The position numbers were made by a program, and so were the translations under genes. From JBDHWG01 sp046328525 (GTDB lineage: Bacteria; Chloroflexota; Anaerolineae; Epilineales; JAHCIE01), in assembly GCA_046328525.1 (NCBI GenBank), contig JAXLWK010000008.1, positions 186,001-250,000 of the forward strand: a stretch of DNA of 64,000 bases, read 5' to 3'. The notes under the pieces are model-generated. The model worked only from the letters and a program-made list of their open reading frames with translations, ran no database searches and was not told the DNA's origin. Positions 43,277 to 50,678 of the stretch are shown in pieces (the first letter of the stretch is position 1; each line of letters starts with the position of its first letter).

Positions 43277-44146
43277 CTACTTCTTCTTTGCATACTCGTC
43301 CAGGGTAATCCACTTCCCGCCGTCCTGCACCTCAATCTGCATGATGGGGTGGATCTCCCACAGCGTGCCGCGCGTCTGCCCCAGCTGCTCCGGGTGCTCC
43401 TGGTCCAGCATGGACCAGCCGCTGATGCGCACCTTGTTGTCGTTCTTCACGATCTGCCCCAACGCTGCCGTCGTCCAGGCCGGATGCTGGGCGCGAATGC
43501 GCGGCGTGACCTCGACGACCACCGACTGGGCCCGGTCGCCGTTCGCGCCGCCGGTGAACCAGACATGGAAATCCACCATGTCGGCATCCGAGCCGTGGCA
43601 GTTCGTGGACTCCGGGCCTTCGGCGCGCGATCCGGCCAGGTAGCCCTCGACGACGACGGGCACGCCCTCGTACTTCGCCACCTCGGTCTTCTGCGCCGTG
43701 GTGAAGTTGGCGCGCTGCTTCCGCCCCACGCCGTCCGGCGTCGGGAGATGGAGGAAGGTGTCGAAAGCCACCGAGTAGTAGCTCGCCGCGTTGTCGTCGC
43801 GGTTCTTGAGTTGATTCAGTCCGGTCGAGTTGTCGTCGCCGTCCGGCGGGCAGCCCTGGAACGTGGACTCGTGGGGCTGCGGCTTGGTCGCCAGCGCGGG
43901 GAAGCTGCCCGGCTGCGTCGGCGAGAGGGTGGCCTTCGCCGCGGCGGGCGGCGTGGCGGCTGGCGCCGACTTGCCGACCACGGGCGGCGCCGTGGCCGTT
44001 GCGATTCTGCCGGAGACGGCGGTCGGCGCGGACTGGGTTGACGTTTGCCCGTTGCCCCGGATCAACAGCAAGACCAGGCCGATGATCACACAGGCCAGCA
44101 CGACCGCGAGTATCCACATCCAGATGGGCGGCCCTGAGCGTTTCAT
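43277..44146 (-). CDS. Membrane-anchored protein with OB-fold-like C-terminal domain
   Basis: 289 aa. One N-terminal helix (WMWILAVVLACVIIGLVLLLI), a low-complexity Ala/Thr/Pro stretch to about residue 85, then a soluble domain. The region VPVVVEGYLAGSRAEGPEST to DFHVWF and the end GTLWEIHPIMQIEVQDGG read like a small beta barrel (OB-fold style) found in many uncharacterised bacterial proteins. Two Cys (GCPPDGDDN and NCHGSD) could form a disulfide outside the cell. No enzymatic motif is seen. It lies second-to-third in the operon from 45556. Confidence 0.65.
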   Translation of the reverse strand: MKRSGPPIWMWILAVVLACVIIGLVLLLIRGNGQTSTQSAPTAVSGRIATATAPPVVGKSAPAATPPAAAKATLSPTQPGSFPALATKPQPHESTFQGCPPDGDDNSTGLNQLKNRDDNAASYYSVAFDTFLHLPTPDGVGRKQRANFTTAQKTEVAKYEGVPVVVEGYLAGSRAEGPESTNCHGSDADMVDFHVWFTGGANGDRAQSVVVEVTPRIRAQHPAWTTAALGQIVKNDNKVRISGWSMLDQEHPEQLGQTRGTLWEIHPIMQIEVQDGGKWITLDEYAKKK

Positions 44147-44159
44147 TCTCCCTCTCTCG

Positions 44160-44354
44160 TCACTTCCTCATTCTGAGCGCCTGACGATAGGCCAGGTAGA
44201 GCTGGTCCGTCGTCAGGCGCGGGTAGGCCGCCCGAATCTCTTCCAGGGAGTAGCCCAGGTCGAGCGCGGCGCGGATGTACTCCGCCAGAATGTGCGTGTC
44301 GCGGCCCGTGGGCGGCGGCGGCAGCGGCGGCCGGTCTCCGACTCCCTCGGTCAT
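44160..44354 (-). CDS. DUF433-like small helical protein
   Basis: 64 aa. The C-terminal half, EYIRAALDLGYSLEEIRAAYPRLTTDQLYLAYRQAL, matches the helical DUF433 signature (LxxGxSxEEIxxxYPxLTxxDVxxAL) found in antitoxins that pair with PIN-like toxins. The N-terminal part (GDRPPLPPPPTGRDTH) is proline-rich and lacks the usual GTRIPV strand. No toxin gene is adjacent. Its ATG overlaps the M20 gene's TGA, so it is coupled to a peptidase. Confidence 0.6.
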   Translation of the reverse strand: MTEGVGDRPPLPPPPTGRDTHILAEYIRAALDLGYSLEEIRAAYPRLTTDQLYLAYRQALRMRK

Positions 44355-45556
44355 GCCTTTGACGCGGTGAACTCGTCGCGCACCGCCTGGGCGAGCGCCG
44401 GCTCGGTGAGCACTTCCAGGGCGGTGAGGGCCATCGCCTTGGCGGCGCGCAGCATGTTCTCGCGGCCCATGTCCGACGCCGAGCAGGCGACGACCTGGGG
44501 CGAGTGGCCGGGGATCGGCTCGTCGCTGATGGCGAACTGGCAGCCGGACGACGGCGCGGCGTAGCTTACGTTGCCGAAGTCGGTGGAGTACATGCCCACG
44601 CCCGGCTCGCGGTCGCGCAGCGACAGCCCGACGCGCTCGAGATTCGCGGCGTAGCGCTGTCCGAGGGCGTAGTTCGGGCGCATATCGTAGTACATGTCGC
44701 CGGTCTCGCTGATCGTCGTCGTCGTCTCGGTCATGGCGGCGGCGGCCTCGGCGATGCGGTCCACCTTGCCGCACACCTCGATGACGCGGGCCGCCTCAGG
44801 GGCGCGCACCAGAATCTCCGCCGACGTATAGTGGGGGACGACGTTGGGCGCGTCGCCGCCGTGGCGGATGATGCCGTGGATGCGCACGTCGTCGCGCAGG
44901 TGCTGGCGCAGGGAATCGATACCGAGGAACAGGTGGATGACGGCGTTGAGGGCGTTCGCGCCATTCCACGGGTCGGCGGCGGCGTGGGCCGTTTTGCCGA
45001 AGAACTCGTAGCGGCGGTGGGAGACGGCCAGGCAGCGGCCCGTCCCCGCCTCGGTCGGAACGCTGGTCTCGTCGCCGCCGTGGTGCACCATCATCACCGC
45101 GTCCACGTTGTCGAACAGGCCGTCCTTCGCCATGGGAATCTTGCCGCCGCCGCCCTCCTCGGCCGGCGTGCCGAAGATGATCAGCCGCCCGCCGGCCTCG
45201 CCCAGGATGGCCTTGACGCCGACGCCGGCGGCGACGGTCGAGGCGGCGATGAGGTTGTGGCCGCAGCCGTGGCCCAGATTGGGCAGGGCGTCGTACTCGG
45301 CGAGGAAGGCGACGGTCGGGCCGGGCTTCCCGCTGTCCAGCTCGGCGGTGAACGCCGTCGGCATCCCGGAGACGCCGCGCGTGACCTTGAAGCCCTGCTC
45401 CTCGAACGTGCGCGTCAGAAGGTCGGCTGCGAACACCTCCTCGAACTGCAACTCCGGGCGGTCGTGGATGGAATCCGAGACGAGAAAGATCAGCGGCCGC
45501 TGCTCGTCAATGGCGGCAAGCAGACGCTCGTCGAGACGCTGGTCAATGTTCAGCAT
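44351..45556 (-). CDS. M20-family amidohydrolase (AbgB-like)
   Basis: 401 aa. The metal-site motifs of the M20D group are visible: AFLAEYDALPNLGHGCGHNL (Asp and His-x-Cys-x-His), GTPAEEGGGGKIPM (catalytic Glu pair) and MVHHGGDETSV. The lid domain contains FGKTAHAAADPWNGANALNAV, typical of p-aminobenzoyl-glutamate or N-acyl amino-acid hydrolases. The frame is open to 45589; the ATG at 45556 (MLNIDQRLDE) gives the standard N-terminus with GGAGGAG upstream. First gene of a minus-strand operon, divergent from the arginine operon. Confidence 0.88.
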   Translation of the reverse strand: MLNIDQRLDERLLAAIDEQRPLIFLVSDSIHDRPELQFEEVFAADLLTRTFEEQGFKVTRGVSGMPTAFTAELDSGKPGPTVAFLAEYDALPNLGHGCGHNLIAASTVAAGVGVKAILGEAGGRLIIFGTPAEEGGGGKIPMAKDGLFDNVDAVMMVHHGGDETSVPTEAGTGRCLAVSHRRYEFFGKTAHAAADPWNGANALNAVIHLFLGIDSLRQHLRDDVRIHGIIRHGGDAPNVVPHYTSAEILVRAPEAARVIEVCGKVDRIAEAAAAMTETTTTISETGDMYYDMRPNYALGQRYAANLERVGLSLRDREPGVGMYSTDFGNVSYAAPSSGCQFAISDEPIPGHSPQVVACSASDMGRENMLRAAKAMALTALEVLTEPALAQAVRDEFTASKA

Positions 45557-45653
45557 GGGACGGCTCCTCCTGGGGGTAGTCACTTCCACAGGGCTTGATT
45601 ATACCACCAGTTGCCTCAAATGGGGCCGCGCCGAAAAATGACGGCCCGAAACT

Positions 45654-45682
45654 TTGACATGACCCGCAAAGCATGATATAGT
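45654..45682 (+). promoter_or_regulatory. Consensus sigma70-type promoter of the arg leader
   Basis: TTGACA (45654-45659), 17-bp spacer, TATAGT (45677-45682). It predicts a start near 45689 and a 190-nt leader ending in a terminator before argC. Confidence 0.8.
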
Positions 45683-45722
45683 AGAAGCATCCTATCACCC
45701 GACTGAACACGACGAGGACCCT

Positions 45723-45809
45723 GTGCTCCATCCAACGGCTTCCGCCCCTGCTTTCGCGTTTCCCCGCTCCCGTACGGTGCGCGGGACGCGCTTGTTTGGG
45801 TCTGGGTGA
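45723..45809 (+). CDS. Arginine leader peptide (proposed argL)
   Basis: A 28-codon ORF, GTG start with GAGG 5 nt upstream, TGA stop at 45807. It has Arg at codons 15, 17, 20 and 23 (CGC, CGT, CGC, CGC), four within nine residues, in the sequence PRSRTVRGTR. It lies directly downstream of a consensus promoter and upstream of a terminator and argC. The peptide itself need not have a function; its translation would sense charged Arg-tRNA. Its size is typical of amino-acid leader peptides. Confidence 0.65.
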   Translation: MLHPTASAPAFAFPRSRTVRGTRLFGSG

Positions 45810-45846
45810 CGCCGTGGGTTTACCACGTTGAGTGGCGTTCTTTTCT

Positions 45847-45877
45847 GCTCCCAGACACATCGTCTGGGAGCTTTTTT
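45847..45877 (+). terminator. Attenuator terminator before argC
   Basis: GCTCCCAGAC (45847-45856), loop ACATC, GTCTGGGAGC (45862-45871): a perfect 10-bp stem followed by six T (45872-45877). One of the strongest intrinsic terminators in the window, and placed before the operon, not after it. Confidence 0.88.
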
Positions 45878-45891
45878 GTTAGCCCCGGGCC

Positions 45892-46010
45892 GTCATTGCG
45901 AGGAGGACGGCAGGACGACGAAGCAATCCCGCGATAAGGCAATGGCATCGTTCCTGGGCTAGACCGCCGTTGACAACGGCGTGGGATTGCTTCGCTACGC
46001 TCGCAATGAC
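45892..46010. repeat. GTCATTGCGAG palindromic element before argC
   Basis: GTCATTGCGAG (from 45892) and its complement ending at 46010 frame a second pair GAAGCAATCCC/GGGATTGCTTC and a central hairpin CGCCGTT-GAC-AACGGCG. It resembles small, widespread palindromic elements. It lies between the attenuator and the argC ribosome binding site. Confidence 0.6.
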
Positions 46011-46030
46011 AGGCAGGGAGGAGATGTATC

Positions 46031-47044
46031 ATGCTCCGCGTTGGAATCTACGGCGCGACCGGCTACACCGGCTTCGAACTCATCCGCATCCTCAAGCGCC
46101 ACCCGCAGGCACAAATCGCGTGGCTGACGAGCGAGCAATCGGCGGGGCAAACCCTCGGCGACACCTTCGCCACAGTCTGGGACGACCCGCTCATCAAGAG
46201 CGAGGACGCGCCGCTGGACAACGTGGACGTGGTCTTCCTCGCCCTGCCCCACGGCGCGTCCGTGCCGATGGTCAAGAAAGTCGTGGACGCCGGCGTCCGC
46301 GCCATTGACCTCTCCGCCGACTTCCGCCTGCGCGATGTGCCGACCTACGAGAAGTGGTACAAGACGCAACACACCGCGCCGGAGCTGGCCGCCGAGGCGG
46401 TGTACGGCCTGCCGGAGCTGTACCGCGCGCAGATCGGCGCCACGCGCCTCGTCGCCAACCCCGGCTGCTACCCGCAGACGGTGATCCTGGGCCTGTACCC
46501 GCTCGTCAAGTGCGGGCTGATGGCCGAGGCCCGCGCCATCGCCGACTCCAAATCCGGCGTCTCCGGCGCCGGGCGCAAGCCCAACCTCACGACGAGCTTC
46601 GTCGAGGCCCACGACAACTTCTCGCCCTACAACATCGGCCACGTCCACCGCCACGTACCGGAGATGGAGCAGGCGCTCAGCGAGGTCAACGGCGGCCCGT
46701 TCACTGTCACCTTCTCCCCGCACCTCCTGCCGACCAACCAAGGTATCCTGACGACGCTCTACGTCCGCCTCAACCGCCCGATGACCACCGACGAGCTTGT
46801 CGCCGTGTTCCGTGACGTGTACCGCGACGAACCGTTCGTGCGCGTCCTCGCGCCGGGCAAGCTGGCGACCCTGCGCCACGTCGTCGGCACGAACTGGCTG
46901 GTCTTCTCGGCAACGGCGGTGGACGACGAGGGGAACGCCATCATTGTGGCGACCGAGGACAACCTGGTGCGCGGCGCGTCCGGCGTCGCCGTGCAGTGCA
47001 TGAACATCATGTTCGGCCTCGACGAGACGATGGGGCTGGTGTGA
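46031..47044 (+). CDS. argC: N-acetyl-gamma-glutamyl-phosphate reductase
   Basis: 337 aa. ArgC reduces N-acetylglutamyl phosphate to the semialdehyde with NADPH, the third step of arginine synthesis. It has the Rossmann start LRVGIYGATGYTGFELIRIL, and the active-site Cys146 in NPGCYPQTVILGL. The SGVSGAGRKPNLTTSF loop and HVHRHVPEMEQ are also family features. The ATG at 46031 has GGAGGAG 8 nt upstream. It opens the operon argC, methyltransferase, HD hydrolase, argB, argD, N-acetylglutamate synthase. Confidence 0.96.
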   Translation: MLRVGIYGATGYTGFELIRILKRHPQAQIAWLTSEQSAGQTLGDTFATVWDDPLIKSEDAPLDNVDVVFLALPHGASVPMVKKVVDAGVRAIDLSADFRLRDVPTYEKWYKTQHTAPELAAEAVYGLPELYRAQIGATRLVANPGCYPQTVILGLYPLVKCGLMAEARAIADSKSGVSGAGRKPNLTTSFVEAHDNFSPYNIGHVHRHVPEMEQALSEVNGGPFTVTFSPHLLPTNQGILTTLYVRLNRPMTTDELVAVFRDVYRDEPFVRVLAPGKLATLRHVVGTNWLVFSATAVDDEGNAIIVATEDNLVRGASGVAVQCMNIMFGLDETMGLV

Positions 47045-47050
47045 GGCGCG

Positions 47051-47881
47051 ATGCCTGAGTACGACCTGTACGCGACGGTGTACGACTTCGAGTACGACGA
47101 CGTCGTGGACGACATTCCGTTTTACCGCGACCTGGCTGTGCGCGGCGGCGGGCCGGCGCTCGAGCTGGCGTGCGGCACGGGGCGGGTGCTGATTCCGGTC
47201 GCGGAGGCGGGCGTCGAGGTCGTGGGGCTGGACATCTCGCGGCCGATGTTGGCCGTCGCGCAAGACAAGGTGAGTCTGCTGCCCCAGGCGGTCCAAGACC
47301 GCATCACTCTCGGCGCGGGTGACATGCGAGATTTCGACCTGGGCGCGGGCCGCTTCAGCCTGGTCTACATCCCGTTCCGGTCGTTCCTGCACCTGCTGAC
47401 CGTCGAGGAGCAGCTTCAGGCGCTGGCCGCGATCCGCCGCAGCCTGCGCCCGGCGGGGCGGCTTGCCCTGGCCTTCTTCAATCCGCGCCTGGACACTATC
47501 GCGCCCCGCCTGACCTCGCGCGGCGCGACGACGTTCCTGGAAGACACGTACGATCTCCTGAACGGCGAGCGCCTGCTCCAGTGGGCCTGCACCCGCTACG
47601 ACGCCACGACCCAGGTCTCGCGCACCGAGCGCATGTACGACCGGGTCGGCGCGGATGGCCGCCTCATCGAGCGCACCCACCGCCAGATTACTGTGCGCTG
47701 GCTCTACCGCTACGAGGCCGAGCACCTGTTCGTCCGCGCCGGGTTTGAGGTCGAGGCGCTGTCCGGCGACTTCGCCGGCGGCCCATTCGATGGGAACAGC
47801 GAGGAGCAGGTCTGGGTGCTGCGGCCGGCCGGCGGCCAGCCGGCGGCGCGGCGGCGGCCCCTGCGCCGGAGCCGCCCATGA
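47051..47881 (+). CDS. Class I SAM-dependent methyltransferase
   Basis: 276 aa. The Rossmann-like methyltransferase core has motif I ALELACGTGRVLIPVAEAG, then VVGLDISRPMLAVA and GDMRDFDLGAGRFSLVYIPF. The C-terminal part forms an antiparallel sheet. The substrate is unknown. It lies 6 nt after argC inside the arginine operon, where no methyltransferase is needed for arginine synthesis. Its last codons are Arg-rich (RRRPLRRSRP), and it overlaps the next gene by ATGA. Confidence 0.85.
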   Translation: MPEYDLYATVYDFEYDDVVDDIPFYRDLAVRGGGPALELACGTGRVLIPVAEAGVEVVGLDISRPMLAVAQDKVSLLPQAVQDRITLGAGDMRDFDLGAGRFSLVYIPFRSFLHLLTVEEQLQALAAIRRSLRPAGRLALAFFNPRLDTIAPRLTSRGATTFLEDTYDLLNGERLLQWACTRYDATTQVSRTERMYDRVGADGRLIERTHRQITVRWLYRYEAEHLFVRAGFEVEALSGDFAGGPFDGNSEEQVWVLRPAGGQPAARRRPLRRSRP

Positions 47882-48534
47882 CGAAGCCGACGGCGTGGCG
47901 CGAGGCTGCGCGCGCGGCGGCCTACGCGGCGGCGATGGTGGAGGGCGCGGAGCGCGGCGAGGGGCCGTTCAACTACCGCTGGGAGCACGTGCGGGCGGTG
48001 GTGCGGCTGGCGGGCTGGCTGGCGCGGGGGCTTGACGCCGACGCCGACGTGGTCGAGGCGGCGGCGTGGCTGCACGACGTGCGCAAGGCCGAGCCGCAGC
48101 ACGCCCTGGCCGGCGCGCGCGAGGCGCGGCGCATTCTGGCCGACACGGACTTTCCGCAAGCGCAGATTGGCCGGGTGGTGGACGCCATCGAGAAGCACGA
48201 GGGGCTGTTCCGCGAGACGCCGGTCGAGCCGCTGGAAGCGGCCATCCTGTGGGACGCCGACAAGCTCTCGAAGCTCGGCGCGACGGCGTTCCTGCACTGG
48301 CTGGCCGTCGGCTACCTGTCCAACGCCAGCACCGAGGCGCTGATGGCCGAGAACGAGCAATGGCTGCGCGAGGTGCAGCCGCGCATGGCCGCCAGCATGA
48401 ACACGGGGCCGGCGCGGGCCGAGGCGCGGCGGCGGCTGAGCGTTATGCAGGATTTCCACGCGGCGTTGGCGCGCGAGCTGGCCCTGGAGGCCCATGTCGG
48501 CGATGTCCATGCAAGCGCCGACGACGAGGAGTGA
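47878..48534 (+). CDS. HD-domain phosphohydrolase
   Basis: 218 aa. An HD domain: AAWLHDVRKAEPQHA (His-Asp metal pair), a preceding HVRAVVRLAGWLA helix with the first His, and KHEG and WDADKLSKLGA as further metal-site positions. Similar stand-alone HD proteins hydrolyse nucleotides or phosphate esters. It overlaps the methyltransferase gene by 4 nt and precedes argB by 7 nt. Its role in an arginine operon is unexplained. Confidence 0.85.
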   Translation: MTKPTAWREAARAAAYAAAMVEGAERGEGPFNYRWEHVRAVVRLAGWLARGLDADADVVEAAAWLHDVRKAEPQHALAGAREARRILADTDFPQAQIGRVVDAIEKHEGLFRETPVEPLEAAILWDADKLSKLGATAFLHWLAVGYLSNASTEALMAENEQWLREVQPRMAASMNTGPARAEARRRLSVMQDFHAALARELALEAHVGDVHASADDEE

Positions 48535-48541
48535 CACGGCG

Positions 48542-49318
48542 ATGGCACAACGCGTGTTGAAAGTGGGAGGGCACGAGCTAGACGACCCGGCGTTCGTCGC
48601 CGGGCTGATCGAAGCGCTCAAGGCGATGCCAGAGCGGCCCATCCTGGTGCACGGCGGCGGCAAGGAGATCTCGCAGCTCAGCCTGGACCTGGGCTTGAGC
48701 GCGACGTTCGTCTCCGGAATGCGCGTCACCGACGCCGCGACGCTGCGCCTGGCCGTGATGGTGATGGCCGGGCTGGCGAACAAGCGGCTGGTGGCGGCGA
48801 TGGCGGCGGCCGGGCTACCGGCGCTGGGGGTCAGCGCCGTGGACCTGGGCCTGGTGCGGGTCACACGCTGGAGACACGCCAGCGGCGACCTGGGCTACGT
48901 CGGCCGCGTCGTGAGCGTCAACGCCGAGGCGTTCGAGCGCCTGCTGGCCCTGGACGCGGTCATCGTCCTCTCGCCCATCGCCGCCGACGATGCCGGCCAG
49001 CTCTACAACGTCAACGCCGACCATGTGGCCCAGGCCGTCGCGCGGAGCCTGGGCGCGGGTGAGCTTGTGTTTGTGACCAACGTGCCGGGCGTCCTGCGCG
49101 ATGGGGCGCTCGTGCCGCACCTGACGGCGGCGGCGGCCGAGGGCCTCATCCGCGACGGCGTTGTCGCGGGCGGGATGATCGCCAAGGTGCGCGCCGCGCT
49201 CGACGCGATCCGCGATGGTGTCGCCACGGTGCGGATCGTCAACCTGGCGTCCCTCGCCGACGGCGGAACGGCGATTACGGAGAGTGACGAGGTGAGAGGT
49301 GACGGGGTGACGGGGTGA
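48542..49318 (+). CDS. argB: Acetylglutamate kinase
   Basis: 258 aa amino-acid kinase fold. ArgB phosphorylates N-acetylglutamate, the second and often arginine-controlled step. Signatures are VLKVGGHEL, ILVHGGGKEISQ, VSGMRVTDAATL, and LYNVNADHVAQAVARSL with the NxNAD box, plus GMIAKVRAALDAI. The short N-terminus lacks the extra helix linked to arginine inhibition in hexameric ArgB, which suggests an arginine-insensitive dimer (inference). The related LysW-aminoadipate kinase is less likely given argC and argD. The ATG at 48542 has GAGGAG about 11 nt upstream. Confidence 0.9.
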   Translation: MAQRVLKVGGHELDDPAFVAGLIEALKAMPERPILVHGGGKEISQLSLDLGLSATFVSGMRVTDAATLRLAVMVMAGLANKRLVAAMAAAGLPALGVSAVDLGLVRVTRWRHASGDLGYVGRVVSVNAEAFERLLALDAVIVLSPIAADDAGQLYNVNADHVAQAVARSLGAGELVFVTNVPGVLRDGALVPHLTAAAAEGLIRDGVVAGGMIAKVRAALDAIRDGVATVRIVNLASLADGGTAITESDEVRGDGVTG

Positions 49319-49339
49319 GAGATGACGGGGCGGAGCGTT

Positions 49340-49431
49340 CCCTCGCCCTATGGGAGAGGGCAGGGTGAGGGTCTGAGGCGCTCGCGGTGGATTGAAGACC
49401 CTCACCCCAACCCTCTCCCACGGGGCGAGGG
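49340..49431. repeat. CCCTCGCCC palindrome between argB and argD
   Basis: Arms of about 34 bp (49340-49373 and 49397-49431) reading CCCTCGCCC, GGGAGAGGG, GTGAGGGTC and their inverse, differing at about four positions. It is a widespread type of GC-rich intergenic palindrome. It could slow or process the transcript within the operon. Confidence 0.6.
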
Positions 49432-49466
49432 GGGCAGAGATGGGTGAAGCTACACAGGAGGATTTC

Positions 49467-50678
49467 ATGTTGGTGAACTACACAACCGACGAGCTTATCG
49501 AAATGGAGCGCCAGTACGTCGCGCCCACCTACAAGCGCCCGCCCTTCGTCCTGGAGCACGGCGACGGCGTGTGCCTGTTCGATACCGAGGGCCGCCGCTA
49601 CCTGGACTTCGTCGCCGGCATCGCGGTCAACGCCTTCGGGAACGCCGACCAGGAGATCGCCCAGGTGATCGGCGAGCAGGCGGCCGTTCTCGGCCACGTC
49701 TCCAACCTCTACTACAGCGTGCCGATGCTGGAGCTGGCGCGGGACCTGGTGGAGGCATCGTTCGCCGACAAAGTGTTCTTCTGCAACTCGGGCGCGGAGG
49801 CCAACGAGGCGGCGTTCAAGTTCGCCCGCCGCTGGGCGCTGGACCGCCACGGCGAGGGCAAGTCGCGCATCGTCGCCTTCACCAACGCCTTCCACGGGCG
49901 CACGATGGGCGCGCTGGCGGCGACGCCGCGTGAGAAGTACCAGGCGCCGTTCCGCCCGCTCATGCCCAACGTCCAGTTCGCCACGTACAACGACCTGGAG
50001 TCGGCTGCCGCGACCATCGGCGACGACGTGGCCGCCGTGATCGTCGAGCCGGTGCAGGGCGAGGGCGGCATCTACGTGGCGACGCCGGAGTTCCTGGCCG
50101 GGCTGCGCGAGATCTGCGACCGCCACAACGCCCTGCTGATTTTCGACGAGGTGCAGTGCGGCCTGGGGCGCACGGGCAAGCTCTGGGCCTACGAGCACTA
50201 CGGCGTGACGCCGGACATGATGACCCTGGCGAAGCCCCTCGGCGGCGGCCTACCGATGGGCGCGGTGCTGGCGACGGACAACGTCGCCCAGGCGCTGCAC
50301 CCCGGCGACCACGGCACGACCTTTGGCGCAAACCCCGTCATCTGCCGCGCGGCCCAGGTCGTGCTCAAGCGCATCAACACCCCCGCGTTCCTGGCGCACG
50401 TTACCGAGGTCGGCGACTACCTCAAGCGCGGCGTCGAGTCGCTTGGCACGCCGCATGTCAAGGAGGTGCGCGGGTTGGGGCTGATGGTCGGCGTCGAGAT
50501 GGACACCGCCGCCGCGCCGCTCATTGACGCGGCCTACGCCCACGGGCTGATCATCACCAGCGCGGGCGAGAACGTCCTGCGCTTTGTGCCGCCGCTCATC
50601 CTGGAGACGTGGCACGTGGACGAGCTTCTGACAGGGTTGAAGGAGATTTTCGATGGAGTCGATGCCCAGGGTGTATAG
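49467..50678 (+). CDS. argD: Acetylornithine aminotransferase
   Basis: 403 aa class III PLP aminotransferase. ArgD converts N-acetylglutamate semialdehyde to N-acetylornithine. Motifs are FCNSGAEANEAAFKFAR, AFHGRTMGALAAT, LIFDEVQCGLGRTGKLWAYEHYG and the PLP Lys256 in TLAKPLGGGLPMGAV. The frame is open to 49392, but that part is repeat sequence; the ATG at 49467 follows AGGAGG. Its end overlaps the next gene by 26 nt. Related gamma-aminobutyrate aminotransferases are less likely in this context. Confidence 0.93.
   Translation: MLVNYTTDELIEMERQYVAPTYKRPPFVLEHGDGVCLFDTEGRRYLDFVAGIAVNAFGNADQEIAQVIGEQAAVLGHVSNLYYSVPMLELARDLVEASFADKVFFCNSGAEANEAAFKFARRWALDRHGEGKSRIVAFTNAFHGRTMGALAATPREKYQAPFRPLMPNVQFATYNDLESAAATIGDDVAAVIVEPVQGEGGIYVATPEFLAGLREICDRHNALLIFDEVQCGLGRTGKLWAYEHYGVTPDMMTLAKPLGGGLPMGAVLATDNVAQALHPGDHGTTFGANPVICRAAQVVLKRINTPAFLAHVTEVGDYLKRGVESLGTPHVKEVRGLGLMVGVEMDTAAAPLIDAAYAHGLIITSAGENVLRFVPPLILETWHVDELLTGLKEIFDGVDAQGV

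Larger units (their letters stand above)
45689..45877 (+). ncRNA. Arginine-operon attenuator leader RNA
   Basis: The leader holds, in order, a leader peptide gene with four clustered Arg codons, the word GTCTGGG (45800-45806) at its stop codon, an inner hairpin (ACGCC/GGCGT around CGTGG-GTTTA-CCACG, 45809-45839), and an intrinsic terminator. GTCTGGG is identical to the first seven bases of the terminator's 3' arm, so it can pair with CCCAGAC (45850-45856) instead. Stalling at Arg codons would free this pairing and prevent termination; translation to the stop would cover it. The layout matches ribosome-mediated attenuation as known from trp and his operons. Confidence 0.75.

Noticed and set aside
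45689..45877. T-box riboswitch or 6S RNA for the transcript before argC
   Set aside because: The T-box sequence (GGGTGGTACCGCG-like antiterminator) is absent and the 6S closing-stem/central-bulge design is not evident. The Arg-codon ORF with competing pairings explains the parts better.
45995..47725. Minus-strand ORF across argC and the methyltransferase
   Set aside because: Antisense to argC with its intact catalytic Cys; no domain recognised.
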